Of a stretch of 64,000 nt of DNA, positions 49,291-63,100 are shown piece after piece. The notes below the pieces were generated by a model. The model did not search any database and had not been told where the DNA came from. It saw only the letters and a program-made list of their open reading frames with translations. Origin of the DNA: Gordionus sp. m RMFG-2023 (Eukaryota > Nematomorpha > Gordioida > Chordodea > Parachordodidae). How positions within the stretch are numbered: the first letter of the stretch is position 1; the number at the start of each line of letters is the position of its first letter. The stretch is from assembly GCF_954871325.1 (NCBI RefSeq), contig NC_088777.1:53010002-53074001 (forward strand), in the 5' to 3' direction. The position numbers were made by a program, and so were the translations under genes.

Positions 49291-51178
49291 CCAAAATAAC
49301 TTCACATATCCATTATACCATAACAATCCCATCATATTAATTAAAAATATTGTATTAAATACCATTAATAACTTTCAAACAATTCTAATTTAACTCCAGG
49401 CTTTATTATTATATAGACCAGGTATAAGAAATAAACATTAGTTGGTGATAATCAACTATTTGCTAACCGTATTTTAAACATTAGCCACAAATGTAGAACT
49501 TCACCTTATATGTACTATTAGATTTATTTTTTTAGTCAATTATTTTTATTTTTAATCAAATAGAAATAAGTTTTTATTTTCCCATGCCATCTTTAGATGC
49601 CTCCTTACACCACTTTGGATTTCTACCTCCCCCCCCCCCCTTCCACATTCATCATCTATCTTCGTATGTAAATATTTAAAGATATTGCCAGATTCGGAAA
49701 TTTCTTTTATTTAAAAATTTAAGATTAAATCCAAAACGAGTACGATTAAGGATAGACCAATTTATAATCACGCTACGCAGTCTAATGGATAGCTTTGAAA
49801 ACGAGGGTAAAATGATTTGAATAAATTTGAATCGAATTATTATTTTAGGAATTCTTTCCGAATCATTCTTTATTCAAAAAGAAAATGGAATTAAGAACCT
49901 AGATAATCAATTTGACGAGAAGCATGGATAAATCTAGCGCAAAGATTTAAAATAATTGAATATGAAAAAGATAGCTGGACTTCGACAATATTATCGAAGA
50001 AGATATTTTTAATGAAAATTTTTTATAAACTCCTTAACTCCGTTAATATACCCCGAAGTACTACCGAGTAGTAATACAAAATGGCTTCATTTCAGCTGAT
50101 TTTCGAAAATGGACATCTTAATATTTTAGCCAAAAATATATTGTTTAAGCCTAAAGATTTTAATAACAAAGTATATTTAAAAATTGTTGCAATCATAAAA
50201 TAATATACCACGTTGATTCACTTCTCATATTTCCAATTGAAAAATATTTATATCTATCGTTAGAAAATACTTTACTAGTTTATATAAGAAGAATAAAATT
50301 GTTTTCAAATTATATACTAATTATAATTATTTTAGGTGGTATAGAATCATACAATCAAATTAACCATATATAGTAAGGTAAGTTATAAGTAGCATTTATA
50401 AAAGAATGATATTAATAATTTTCAAATTCATCACTAATCACAATTATTTCAGAAAAAATTTTTTTATACACGCCGAGACTGGTCTTGCGGTTCCGTTGTA
50501 AGCGTTTAGGGTTAAATAAAAAAAAATTTGGGGAGGGGTGGTCCTCCTATACCTATGGGGTTGACGGCGTGTACGTTAAACGATTCTTTTGATTCGATTT
50601 GCGAACTTGATCTTTCCATAAAAAAAATAAGATAGCGATACAGATACTTTTTTTTTAAGTATCGCAATTCCGATTCTTTTAAAATTTTCTAGTCATTTTT
50701 TTTTCCTGATTGAATCACTCTGAATGTGAGTTCCTTTTCATTTTATCAGATTTGAAAATTTTTGTGGACCCTGGAATATAGATTTACTGTATTGTTTAAT
50801 ATGTTTAGTTGAATAATTATAAAACCGAAAAACATTTCTTTACCATTTACGACCTTTGATAAAACGGCTAACTCAGTATTTTATCTAGAAGAATATTAAG
50901 CAAAAACCTAAAGATTTTGCTGGCACAAAGATTTGGACATTCTAATAGCGAAATATTGAGGTTTAAGCAATATTTCTCTGGCCAAAATATTGAGTTACGA
51001 CGGTGTTTCCTAATCTCAGCACTTTTTGATATAATAAAAGACGATTGGAGCTTAAATAATTTTTTTATTTTATATGATTATTTAAAATATAAAATGTAGA
51101 AAACAAATATATACTATAATAAACGAAGATCACTGAAAATATAAAATTGAAGTGATGTTATTAAATCGCCATTTGTTT
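49291..51178. other. Intergenic region between SLC9B and MCCC2
   Basis: Contains a half family A MITE near 50100, a ~110-bp element with TACACGCCG/CGGCGTGTA ends (50466-50576) and a full family A MITE (50862-51007). Two short plus-strand frames near 49750 and 49855 look faintly exon-like but match nothing I know. Confidence 0.4.
50862..51007. mobile_element. MITE family A copy downstream of MCCC2
   Basis: AAAACGGCTAACTCAGTATTTTATC at the left (first 20 bases diagnostic) and CCAAAATATTGAGTTACGACGG at the right. It lies within about 170 bp of the MCCC2 stop, so it may be in or just past the 3' UTR. Confidence 0.65.
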
Positions 51179-54100
51179 TCACATCCTAAATATGCCATAT
51201 TTGACGTGATGTTCGATAGGGGCGTTGAGACAAACTGAAAGACTTAAAGCTAACACCTTCCGCGTGTCTAGAGGATCTATAATCCCGTCATCCCATAACC
51301 TATTTTTTGTGTTATAAGCATGGTTCAATAATTATAAAATTCTAAGGTTACAAAAATAATTACTTAAATATCTTATCATCGTTTTTTCAAATAGCCAACT
51401 TCACAAAATTATTTTGTTTTAGGAGTCAATATCACTACCCCGAAATGAGATTAAAACCATTGAAAATGATTACTTTAAAGTATAAGTTAAGCATTCCAAG
51501 ACTCAACTTGATCTTCTTCCTTTACTGTCTTACTGTAAATAATTCTCTGATTGGCTGGAATAAATAAATACGCAAAGTTATGGCTAAAAGTAAATTGCCT
51601 AAGCTTAGACATTTTGCCTATGAATGTAGGAAAGGCTTAGAAATCTGACGAAATAGAGAGGTGAAAATATTGAATCGGTATGTTAAAAATTGTGGAATAA
51701 TCCAGCTCTAAATAATTTCCGTTATATTAAAAAATATTTGTTATAAAATTAAAACCCCATTGTTCACAACGTTAATTTGGGATTAATAAAAGGCAACAAC
51801 TAAAAGTAAGTGATAGCCACTCTAGACTTGAAGGATGGTTTTATATAAATATTATTTTTTTTAAATTAAAATAGAGTGAAGATGCCTAAATAGGGTGTAA
51901 ATGGGTCATTATATTTATATAAAATAGCTTGCTATTTTCAAAAGGTAACTTTCTTAACATGTGTCCATAAAAAGATAATGACTCAAGAAATGCCCAATAT
52001 CATCAAACGATAAAAGGCCAGAGTCATCTAATATCATTAAATAAAATTTAAAAAAATACCCATTACCTGGCTGTAGAATAATAAGGGCTGCCCTCAAACT
52101 CGAACTGTTCCAAGATGGGATTTTTAATCTTCCCACTTTCTTCGGCGCTCAACGCTTTCCGTCCTTCGTTGCGAGCCACTTTATCGGCAGCTATTTGTTC
52201 GAGAACATTGGCCGCTTGCTCCCCACCCATCACCGATATGCGACTATTGGGCCAGGAGAACAAAAAGCGAGGACTAATATGTAAAAATAAATAAATAAGG
52301 GAATAAACTATGTTGAAATAACTATAAGTCCTAGATCACTTCTTGAACGCAGGGTGCTGAGCTAAATAATGACGGTAAAAAATAGCGTTTTTGCGTTTTA
52401 AACGGGGGGTGTAAAAAGAAGTCATCAAGAACGACGTTTAAATATAGCAGAAGCGAGAAGAAAGTATTTTTTTTTTGAAAAACTTGAAAGCTCGCCCGCA
52501 CATCCCATAATTTCCGGCCCCGTAAGACCCACCAACTATGCAGGTTATTTTGGGGACAGTGGCGCAAGCAACCGCGTTCACCATTTTGGCCCCGTGCTTA
52601 GCTATTCCTTCGCTTTCGGCTCTTTGGCCTACCATAAAACCTTTCATATTTTTTTTTTAAAAAAATGGTATAAATAATAAAATAAAAATGAACGTTTCTA
52701 AATTAAATTTTCCGCGCTGTAAAGTTTAATATTCTTCGTTTTCATGTCCGTCTAAAAATAGAGCAAGTCAGCCAAAATGGATTAAGGACTTTCGAGCGGA
52801 ATTGATTCCTTCACGCGATAATAAATTCCTTAGAGTGAGAGAGGAATCATGTAAATAATCCATAAGCCACAAACACTAATCATCCAAGAGTCTCGCTATT
52901 CTTTTACATGCCTCTTCATATCTATAGCTCCTCAATTCCAATTTACCTATATAAAGAAACTAAAAGGAACCGCTCCTCAGACTCGCGTTTGTGTAGCGTC
53001 CTATGCGCGTTTATTATAAAACGGTTAATTTTTTTTTGGCGAATATCCGCCTAATAATACAACCCTTAAAATCGGGGACCTGAAGGCCCTAAGTTCGAGC
53101 CGTATTTTAATTTATATAAATGTTCCCGGGTCGGGGCAAAAAAATCCGGTCCAGGCCGGCTTTGAAAACATAAAACCCGGGCCGAGTATATTTTTTCAAA
53201 AAAATCAGGGCCGACAGTGCTATCTGCTTTAAAATAATCCTTTTCAAAATAAAAATCATCGAATTAATGATAAACATATTTTTTTAAGATTTTAGGAAAA
53301 GATTTAAAATTATATTGTCTAAATTTATATTTTCTTTAAAAAAAGTTTTACCAGTTATATTTTGCAGGAAGATGAGCGGTATTTTTCTCTGGCAACAAAG
53401 CTGAATGAAATGAGTAGCCTTTACCAATCAATATAAAAAAATATATATTAAAATAAAATATTACCAATATTTAATTTAAGATTAAAAACAGCTTTCTATA
53501 AAGCGCTTAGCTAATCATAAATTGACCTGTGTTAAATTATATTATTTTATATTATTGTAAATTATATTATTTAATATTATTGTACACTTGCCCACTTATA
53601 TTAAAATTGTGTTGCATATACCTTTACCTTTGATTGAGGCGTGACATACACGTTTTGTGACAACTATAAACTAATTTATTCTCCAAAATAAATTTAGTTC
53701 TAGGTCGCTGATTTCTAAACTTTCGTTTTAAATCTCATATGTTTTCAATAAGATCCTATCTGGAGAATGGTAACAGATTTATATTATGATCCTTTCAAGG
53801 TTTTTGCAGATTTAGTGGTATGAAAAAGGGAACCCATCTCACTGGAAGGTTTGACTTGTCCTAACAAATGAATTGGTAGAATCAGCACTTAGTTGACGAT
53901 ATCGATATTTAAGAGTCATTATTATATTAAACATAATATATCCAATACCTGTTGCACTTATACAACCCCATACTATTATGCTATGTGGAAACTTAACTAT
54001 TCTTTGTAAGCAATAAGGATAGAAGATTTTGCTTATGTCTTTATAACTTTATTTCATATTGCAACAAAATCTGTACAATATTTTAATTCATCAATGATTG

Positions 54101-57100
54101 AGTTCCCCGTTGTATTTTGTCTAATTTAACTATTTCTACCAATAATCTGCTTTAGTAATGTCGTTATAAATAGTTTCTTCTTAGACTATATGAAATAGCA
54201 TGATGTAAACATTTCAAATGAGCTTTTTTATATTATAGAAAGAATGTCTATCTTAGTAGATAGGTTGATATTAATTGCAGAAATTCCATGAAACTTTTTT
54301 TATTTTTGAAGAATTCCTCTTAAGATGTCCTCTAATCTGTGAAGGCTGAAAACCACCGATATTTACACATTTCTTTAATATATCTCTAATGGAAAATTAA
54401 CATATGGCAAATTAATTCATCTTTCTTCCATAATTTCATCTGTTCTGGCAATTATATTTGTTCACGCTTTTATCCAGTTGAAGAAAATAAAATTAATGGT
54501 ATAAATTAATTAAGTTATAATTGTTTTTTTTAAAAAAAGCAGACGATTGTTTTTTAAAAAAGCAGATGATTGTTTTTTCTATATGAGACTATTTGAATGA
54601 TCGTAGCGATAAGGTATTATTTTCTTATTAATTATAAAAATATATATTTATACACTAATTATATATATAATTGCTATTAATTAAGATTTTTAATTTTTCT
54701 TAAGAGATCAATAATTATTTATGAATTCCTAAGATTTAATGTAAGCCTGGGTGCTCTTGCATAAGAATAAGGTGGGGCAGTAATCTGAAAAAGTAAGCCT
54801 GCCCGAACGGGCTTCAGGTTGGGCCTACTTCATATTGGTTCGGGTTGGACTTGGACCGGGACCTAGTAAAACAAATTCGTGCCGAACCGGTCTTAAATAG
54901 AAATGATATATTTATATAATATTCTCGCGAGACACAATGCTCCTATAATTTCTATTTGTTGGTAAGATGATCTAAAATTCGATTACGTTCAGTGCAAAAA
55001 ATTATAAAACTATATTAGAAAAATTTATATTTGTATAATATCTAAATAAATTCTGGCCAAAGGGGGGGGGGTATAATTTCTATTTCCGGGTGGGGCTTTT
55101 CGGGACAAAAAAAAATCGTTTGGGATCGGGCTGAGCGCCGGGCTCGAAAAACTAGGCCCGATGCAGATCATTAGTGTAGTATATTTAGTTATAAAATAAG
55201 TTTGGAACCGGAAATATCACCCTGGAAAACAGGGCTTAAATTTAGAATCTAAAACCAACTATTCAGGACAGGAAACAATATCCTTTACTTGATTCGTTTT
55301 TCTCGAGGGCTAATATGTTTAATGTAATTTCATGCATAACATGATTCGTAATATATAACTCAATTTTATCGATTCCTTCCCTTCTTTCTCTCATATTTCT
55401 AGCTCGTGATAAAACTAACCTTTAGGGCAGATTCGGAAAATAAGACTCCATTATTGCCTATAATGCCGACTTGGATGCCGTGAATCTTGCTATATCCTAT
55501 TCCGGTAAAAATAAAGATTATATATATATAATATTTTTGAATGATTTGGAAAATTTATCAAATGTCATAATGTAAGATTTCTTTTTTTTTCTTCCTATTT
55601 TCATTCCTGAAGCGCCGCAAGAAAAGTACGTAAAATTTGATGGAGACATGAATGTCAGGGCTATCATATCTCGCCCTTTAATATTTCTGACTCCTGACAC
55701 TTAACAGGGTGTATTCCTGATTCTTGATGATAGATATGGATAAGAGTCGAGGATAATTGAGCCTGTTGTTGATCGGTAGGACATAAGGGGATACTTAGGT
55801 GGAGCAATGTAACCTCAAGATTGGTGATCCCTTCGGATATATCGGCGGACCCCCGAGGTGTGATCAGCTGTTTAAGAAGGGTCTATAAATTGTGTGGCAT
55901 GGGTAAAAGTGCATAATTAGGACTCCAAAGTAATTCATCGTATTCCACGTAGGAAGAGCCATTGGCTAATAAGAGAATGCGATCTCAATCGATAAGGGGT
56001 AGTGGCTATATTGGGGAAGAGTCGCGGAAGGAATCACGGAGGATTTTGAAAGAATTATTATTGGAAAACGGAGTGAATACAGTAATGTTATGAAAATTTA
56101 CAAGTTAAATTGATATGACACCTTAGCCCCCAAAAACGGCAAAGGTGTTTAATACCGTTGATATATCATGTTGTAGTTCATAGAAAAAATGAATAGAAAG
56201 TATAATTAATTATTCCTTATTTTTCGCAATAGATATTATGATCATATAAAAGATCTTCCATTTGTAAAAAATAATGTATTTTTGACGTGAAATTTTTGAA
56301 TAATAAAAATTATAAATAAAAAGGATTTAACAATTCGAAGAATTATTAGTTTTAAGTCAATGGCATATATATAATACCTAGACTGACGATTCTTAAAATG
56401 CATTTTTAGGTATCGTCCCTCTAATTCGTATGAAAATTTAGGAAATAGGTTTTTTGTCGTATTGCAATAGTTCGTTCCCCAAAAAAAGCCAATTTGCAAT
56501 AGTTCGTTCCCAAAGTAGTTTGTTCCCAAAATAATTATGAAAATCCAAGAGATTAAAGCTAAATCGCAACAATTATCAATAAGAAAATTGGAAATTAAAG
56601 TATATATTATTTAATTTGCATATAATAATTAATTTTTTTAGAAAACTAGACAAAACAAAGAGTGCATATTTTATGGAGACCATTAGTCCAAGTAAATAGT
56701 ATCTTTTAGATATTTATATCATTTTTAAACAAAGCTATTATTCAAATTCTAATAATCAAATGGTTCAATATAGTTTGATTAAATCAAAATACAACAATAA
56801 TATTATCTATTCTAACAAAAATTTAATTCAATTTATACATTATCATGCAAAAAAAAGAGATTGCATTTTTATATATTAATTAAAATTTTTATTATGAGAT
56901 ATTTGATATAAATTTTAATAATGTTATATCAAAGATATATTTATAATGCAATTGTGCTGTCTATTATATATTAATGGATCTAGAGTATTAAGAGTTTGCT
57001 AAAATATTGTAAATTATCTGCTATTTATATCATTTTTAAACAAAGCTATTATTCAAATTCTAATAATCATATGGTTCTATATAGTTTGATTAAATCAAAA

Positions 57101-60100
57101 TACAACAATAATATTAACTATTCTAACAAAAATTTAATTCAATTTATACATTATCATGCAAAAAAAAGAGATTGCATTTTTATATATTAATTAAAATTTT
57201 TATTATGAGATATTTGATATAAATTTTAATAATGTTATATCAAAGATATATTTATAAAACAATTGTGCTGTCTATTATATATAAATGGATCTAGAGTATT
57301 AAGAGTTTGCTAAAATATTATAAATTATCTGCTATTTATTTTTTAATATATACTGTTCTTGTATTAATATAAATATTAATTACCATTTAGCCATTTAAAT
57401 TTAATTTAAAATAAAGAGCATTTTTTAATTTATTTGTCAAATCTGTTACAACGTTTCAAAATTATACAATTTTATAACGCTTCAAATATATTTGTGGCCA
57501 TTTTAGGTCATTTGACGTTTTTTCACAAATGTTCATACGATCTAGTGGACCCTAACCCATTTTTAAGCGTCGCTAAAAGCAAATCAGCTGGACCCGCCAT
57601 TTTGTATTAGGAATTATTCTCATGTTAAAAACTAGTATTAAATTGATAACTAGCTTCCTTATAAAATCCGGTATTTCTTTAATAAATTTTGCATCAGATA
57701 TTGGAATAAATTAGGCTCTCGTTTAAAATTTTAATAATGATTAGTGTATCCAAGATGACGTCTCCAGCTGATATTGATGTACACTTTTAGAAATGAATCG
57801 TCAGTCTAAGTATTATATATGTCATTGGTTCATATATAAAAATGAATAGCCTGACTTTTCTGTTTCCCCTCAATGATTTTACAAAATAAGACGAATATGA
57901 TATTTTTTCAAAATTAAATTGGTAAAAAATTTTTTTTTATAAAATAAAGTAAACCCGTTACGATGGTATCCCCGTATAAGGCTTTGAATTCGCGGAATTC
58001 GCTTCCGTCAACTATCCTCATAATCAGCTTATTTTTAAAAAAAACGCAAAAAAAATAATTAAAATATTTCGGTTATAATCAGGGAACTTGATTTAATAGT
58101 CAAGAATATCTGGCGATTTTAAAATAAATTCGGTATAAGGGGCGTTCTAGTTAAATTACGCTACTTTTAAAACGCTTTCAATGTTAAAAGATAGGAGATA
58201 AGTTGCTGATATCTAGATTTTAAACCATGTTTTTTTAAAAAAAAAACTATGTGGAATTTGGCGGCACATTTTTTTGGATCTAACCTCTCAATATTACACC
58301 TTCGCCTAAGCCCGAATTCCATATACAATAATCGGTATGTGGCTATCTACCGACATCTTTTTATTAATTTTACTATTAAAAATAAGTCCCAAAAACATCT
58401 TAGGTTAGTTTATCTTATAACATCGTTGTTTATCTCGTTTAATTCCTAAATATTGAGCTAATCAATAAAGGCATAATTATGAATATTGGAACGTTATTAC
58501 CTCTCTAACATCGTAGGCCCTTTTCAAGTTGGACCCCACTATTCCGTAAATTTCTTCTGGGTCGTATAAGGGTTCCTCGTAATCCTGGATCTTCATCTTG
58601 CCATGTTTATAAAAACAATAAGGTAGATACATTTCTATTCAATAATAATATAATTAGATAAATTCTTCCTTTCCACTTTTTCCTTCTCCCTCTCACTCCA
58701 ATGTGTTTGGTGATAAGTATCAGGTGGTAACCTGAGCAAGGCCTTTGTCGGTCTGGTAATTTAAGTCCTTAACAATGTCCTTACATAGGCTCAAAGCATG
58801 GAAATCGTTTTCCGCGTAATAATCGCAAACTCCAGATGTCCTAAACAAGCAGTTTATAATTTTTTAATTCCAGCATAATACAAGTGCATAATAATTGAAA
58901 CTTGCAGTGCAAATCCGCGCCCCCTAATTGTTCGGCCGATATCTCTTCACCGGTTGCCGCTTTCACCTTTTAAAAATTATTCGATATGAGAACTAGAAAA
59001 AAATTGTTACATCTATTTTTTTTATTTGTGTGTATTATTATAATATTTTCAATCGGTGCACTGGTCTTTTTCTTTAAAATTTTTTTTTCCCCATCTCTGA
59101 GGCAGTAATTTATAATATTTATAAAAGAAAATTTTTTTTTTACCAAGGGAGGACCCCCAAGGAAAATAGTGGCTTGCTGTTTGACTATAACGTTTTGGTC
59201 GGCCATGGCTGGCACGTAGGCGCCTCCAGCGGTACAACTTCCCATCACGATTGCTATCTTTATGCATAATATTAAATAGAAATAGTAAAAAAAATATATA
59301 TATATCCTCTTAGCCTACGTCCAAGAACGCAATTATCACAGGTTTGTATTTGGGAATGGCGAAATCGCAACATGCCAGGACATAGCCTGAAAGCTCCCTA
59401 ACATCCAGAGATATAGATGGCCTGGCCGTAATCAGTCAATAAGGAATCCCTTCCAAGTTTAAAAAAAACTTACAAATCTTTGTGACGGTCAGGCCGGTTT
59501 TAATTATGGAATGGTATATACTACTTGGGGTATTTTGAGAGACGACATATTGGCTTGATTGTAAAATATTCTTCCGAAATGTTCTTTGTCAGGAAAAACT
59601 TCGGCTTGTCGGGGTAGATTGGCCCCACCTGAGTCAACTACAATCAATAATAATATTTTTAAAAAAATATATAATTGTAATCTGTTCAGTGGCGTATCCA
59701 GGATTTTCTTATGGGGGGGGGGGAATTTTTTTGGGGGGTTCGCCCCCAAACCCTTCTTACCTGACCTTCGGCCAGCTTTTCCCAGGCCTTCTGCCGGGTC
59801 TTATGTTTTAGCTATTCTATTAAATTATTCATAATTTAATAACAATTATATTTCTATTTTTAACTATTATTTACTAATTCGTGCTTATGGATATTACAAG
59901 CCTATTTTTTTTATTATTTTAAGTTAGTTACATTATATTTAAGTTAGGTATATTATATTTAATAAAGTTTTTTTTAAATGTAAAGTTGAAATAAAGTTTA
60001 ATGTCATTTTTTTTTTATAAAATTTGCTTTAAAAACTAGCCTCAGCTTAAATTCTCATACAATATAAGTAGAATATAATTTTTTTTATTGAAAATACTAA

Positions 60101-63100
60101 TAGTAGCGTATATATAATATTGACTAGAAAAAAATTTAAAAAATAATTTTTTTTTAACTTCTTATTAAATACAATATTATACAATTTTTTTTATTAAAGA
60201 CTATAACTATAATGTGATTTTTAATTTGCGTGGAAATGTTGCCAATTCATCAAGAATTTCGTTTGTCGTTGGAACCAAATCTCATATTTAACAGAGCTAA
60301 CCCATTTAGCCGAGATTCGGAAGTAGTACTTCGTAAATATGTTTTCAACCTTCTCAAGCTGGAAACTTTCATTCGTACATGTTGTAATAGGCCAATATGC
60401 AAGAATATAAAACAACTTTAAAATATTAGGAAATTGAGCCAAGGTTTTTTTACACCGAATGAGCGAACAATAGCATGCTCAGGGAAAATAGCTAAACGTA
60501 ATAAATATTTATACCACAATTCGAATTCATTGATTAAATTTATTTCAGTATCTATATCATAGGAATAAAATTTTGCTATATCTAATTTTACCAATAGTGG
60601 CATTAAAAAACGAAGAAGGATCTTTGGGTAATAAAACTTGAAGATTGCTAAAGACTTGTTTTTTATCCAAAAACCGTACTTTTATTTGTGATAAAAAAGT
60701 ATCTAAGAATTGGATGAAAATGGATATTTTATAATATTCTTCAGTTGAGCCAATATTTATTTTACATCTCAATAATTGTCTAATAAAATTTAGCCTTCGA
60801 TTCAACGTCTAGATAAATATTATGAAAATATTCATCTACATTCATGCTTATTGTATCTACCTATCGCCAAATCAATAACTGAACCAAATCTAAATTTGGT
60901 TTTTGTAAATTTCTACAAAGTAAGGAAAATAATTTATTGATGCAACTAGCAGCAATGATAAACTCTGATTGATCAATTGAATTCAATAATGATATCGCTT
61001 CTGACGACACATTACTTTTTTTCATGCTCAGTCTTATACTTTTGTATTTCTATTTCTTCTGTTCTGCAAAATGGAAGTAAAAATGATAAATATTAAAAAA
61101 ATTATAGATAATTATTAATAATTAAATTATTATTAAAAATATTTATTAATTCTAACTCACTAATAATTTTGAATTTAATAAAATAATTATACATAATAAT
61201 AAAATAAATTACCATTTTATTTCAATCTCTTTGACTTAAAATTTTTCCATTTTATCAATATTTTAGAATAATGTTAATGTAAAGGAAATTTTAATAAAAT
61301 TTATTTATAAAAAATAAGTTTTATGTTAGAATATTGATATTCAAATATTTGTAAAATTTTATTAGGGGGGGGGGGGGTAAATTTTTATTAGCTTAAAATG
61401 ATATTTATGAAAACACTCAAATTTGCGATGAGGGGGTGGGGAGATTTCGCCCTTTCCCCCCAATTGGTTACGTGCTTGAATCTGTTTGTTTATAGGACTT
61501 AAAATACAAATTTTAAATGACTTAATTTAGACATTTACCAAATGTCTGGTATAATCATATATATATATATATATATGGAATCTGATGAATTAATTGATCT
61601 TGATGATCAAATTGATAAAAATGGTTGACTAAAATATAAATTCCCATTTAATTATGAATCCTTATTAATTATGCATATGCTTAAATCTTCATGGTGATAT
61701 AGAAATTGTAAACATTAGTTTTAAATAATTAATATTTAAAATTTATTGACTAATCTATGGATCCCTATGCTTGCTAATTATGCATTGCTTAAAAAATACA
61801 AAAGTAATATCATGTTTAGCCCTTTATAGTTTCTAGTGATTAAGTCAAGTGAAAGAATACTTCAGGAGCATACCATTCTATAAAGATTCAATAATAATAC
61901 ACCTATATATAGAGAAGATAGGTAAAAGGACAAAAGAAAGAATTACCACACTCCCTTTCAATTACCATTTTTTTAAATTAAAAATATATTATCATTGTGA
62001 GCAGCATTTAAACTATTAGTTATTATACTTTTATTATAATTATTTAAATCAATTGTAATATTTTTTTAATCATTTTTATTGATTAATAGCTTTGTTGAAA
62101 TATACCTTAATTTTTATTCAGTCAAATTAATTGTTTTGCTAACTTACCCCATTTTATAATTCATTATATATTATATTTCACTTGAAATATATTGCATGTC
62201 TGATAAAAAAAATCTCTTTCTTTATTTCTTTCTCTCTTTATATTTCACTTAAAATATATAGCATGTTTGATAAATAAAAATTATAATCATTTGTTTTCTA
62301 TTGAATAACTTTTTTAAGCTCAATTATTAAACTAAATTGCTTTACCTTAGAATATCACAAAATAAATATAGTTCTGATGTATTTGGGGATCTGAATCACC
62401 TGGAGGTGTCAAGATCAATTTCATTTTTAAAATTGATTCCTAATTAGCAAAGATTCAAAATGGCTAAAAATGCTTATTTTCAGCAAGTTTGTCTTCGATT
62501 TTTATTATAATGTCAAGTCACATGCATTTTTTGTAAAAATAAACGTTTTTAGAGCGAGATAATATCAAAATATTATGGAGAGGGGGGGGGGAGGTTTGTA
62601 TTAGTGACATAAGATGATCACTTCATTTTGTGATTGATTCATCATTTAGATAAATATAACTTGAACCATGGAGATGAAATTTAGAACAACCATTATTTCA
62701 CATTATCTATCACCGATTATGGAAATTTTTTATTATTAATTTAGGGGTTGAAATAAAAAAATATTAAATATAATTAGTACATCAAATACCTAAATATATG
62801 CAGGGTAACATATTTTGCCAAGCAATTTCTTGAGCCCTTAAATGTTTCTTTACAGTCATAGGATAATAAGTGCCACCCTTTACAGTTGCATCATTGGCTA
62901 TTATCATGCATTTAATTCTATTTTATTTTTTATGTTTAATTATTTTTGTGCACAAAAAACAATTAAATACCCTGATATAGCCCCAATTCCAGTAACTATT
63001 CCAGCAGAATTAATACTGTCATCATACATGCCAAATGCTGCTAGTTGAGAAGTTTCCAAGAATGGTGATCTAAAATTAAAGTTGAAAAGACCTATGATAA

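Noticed and set aside
49740-49950. Two short plus-strand exon-like frames
   Set aside because: Each has a stop soon after and no recognisable domain; no partner exons found.
52331-52647. Separate genes at 52.0-52.6 kb and 59.0-59.7 kb
   Set aside because: They are exons of the single MCCC2 gene; phases join exactly.
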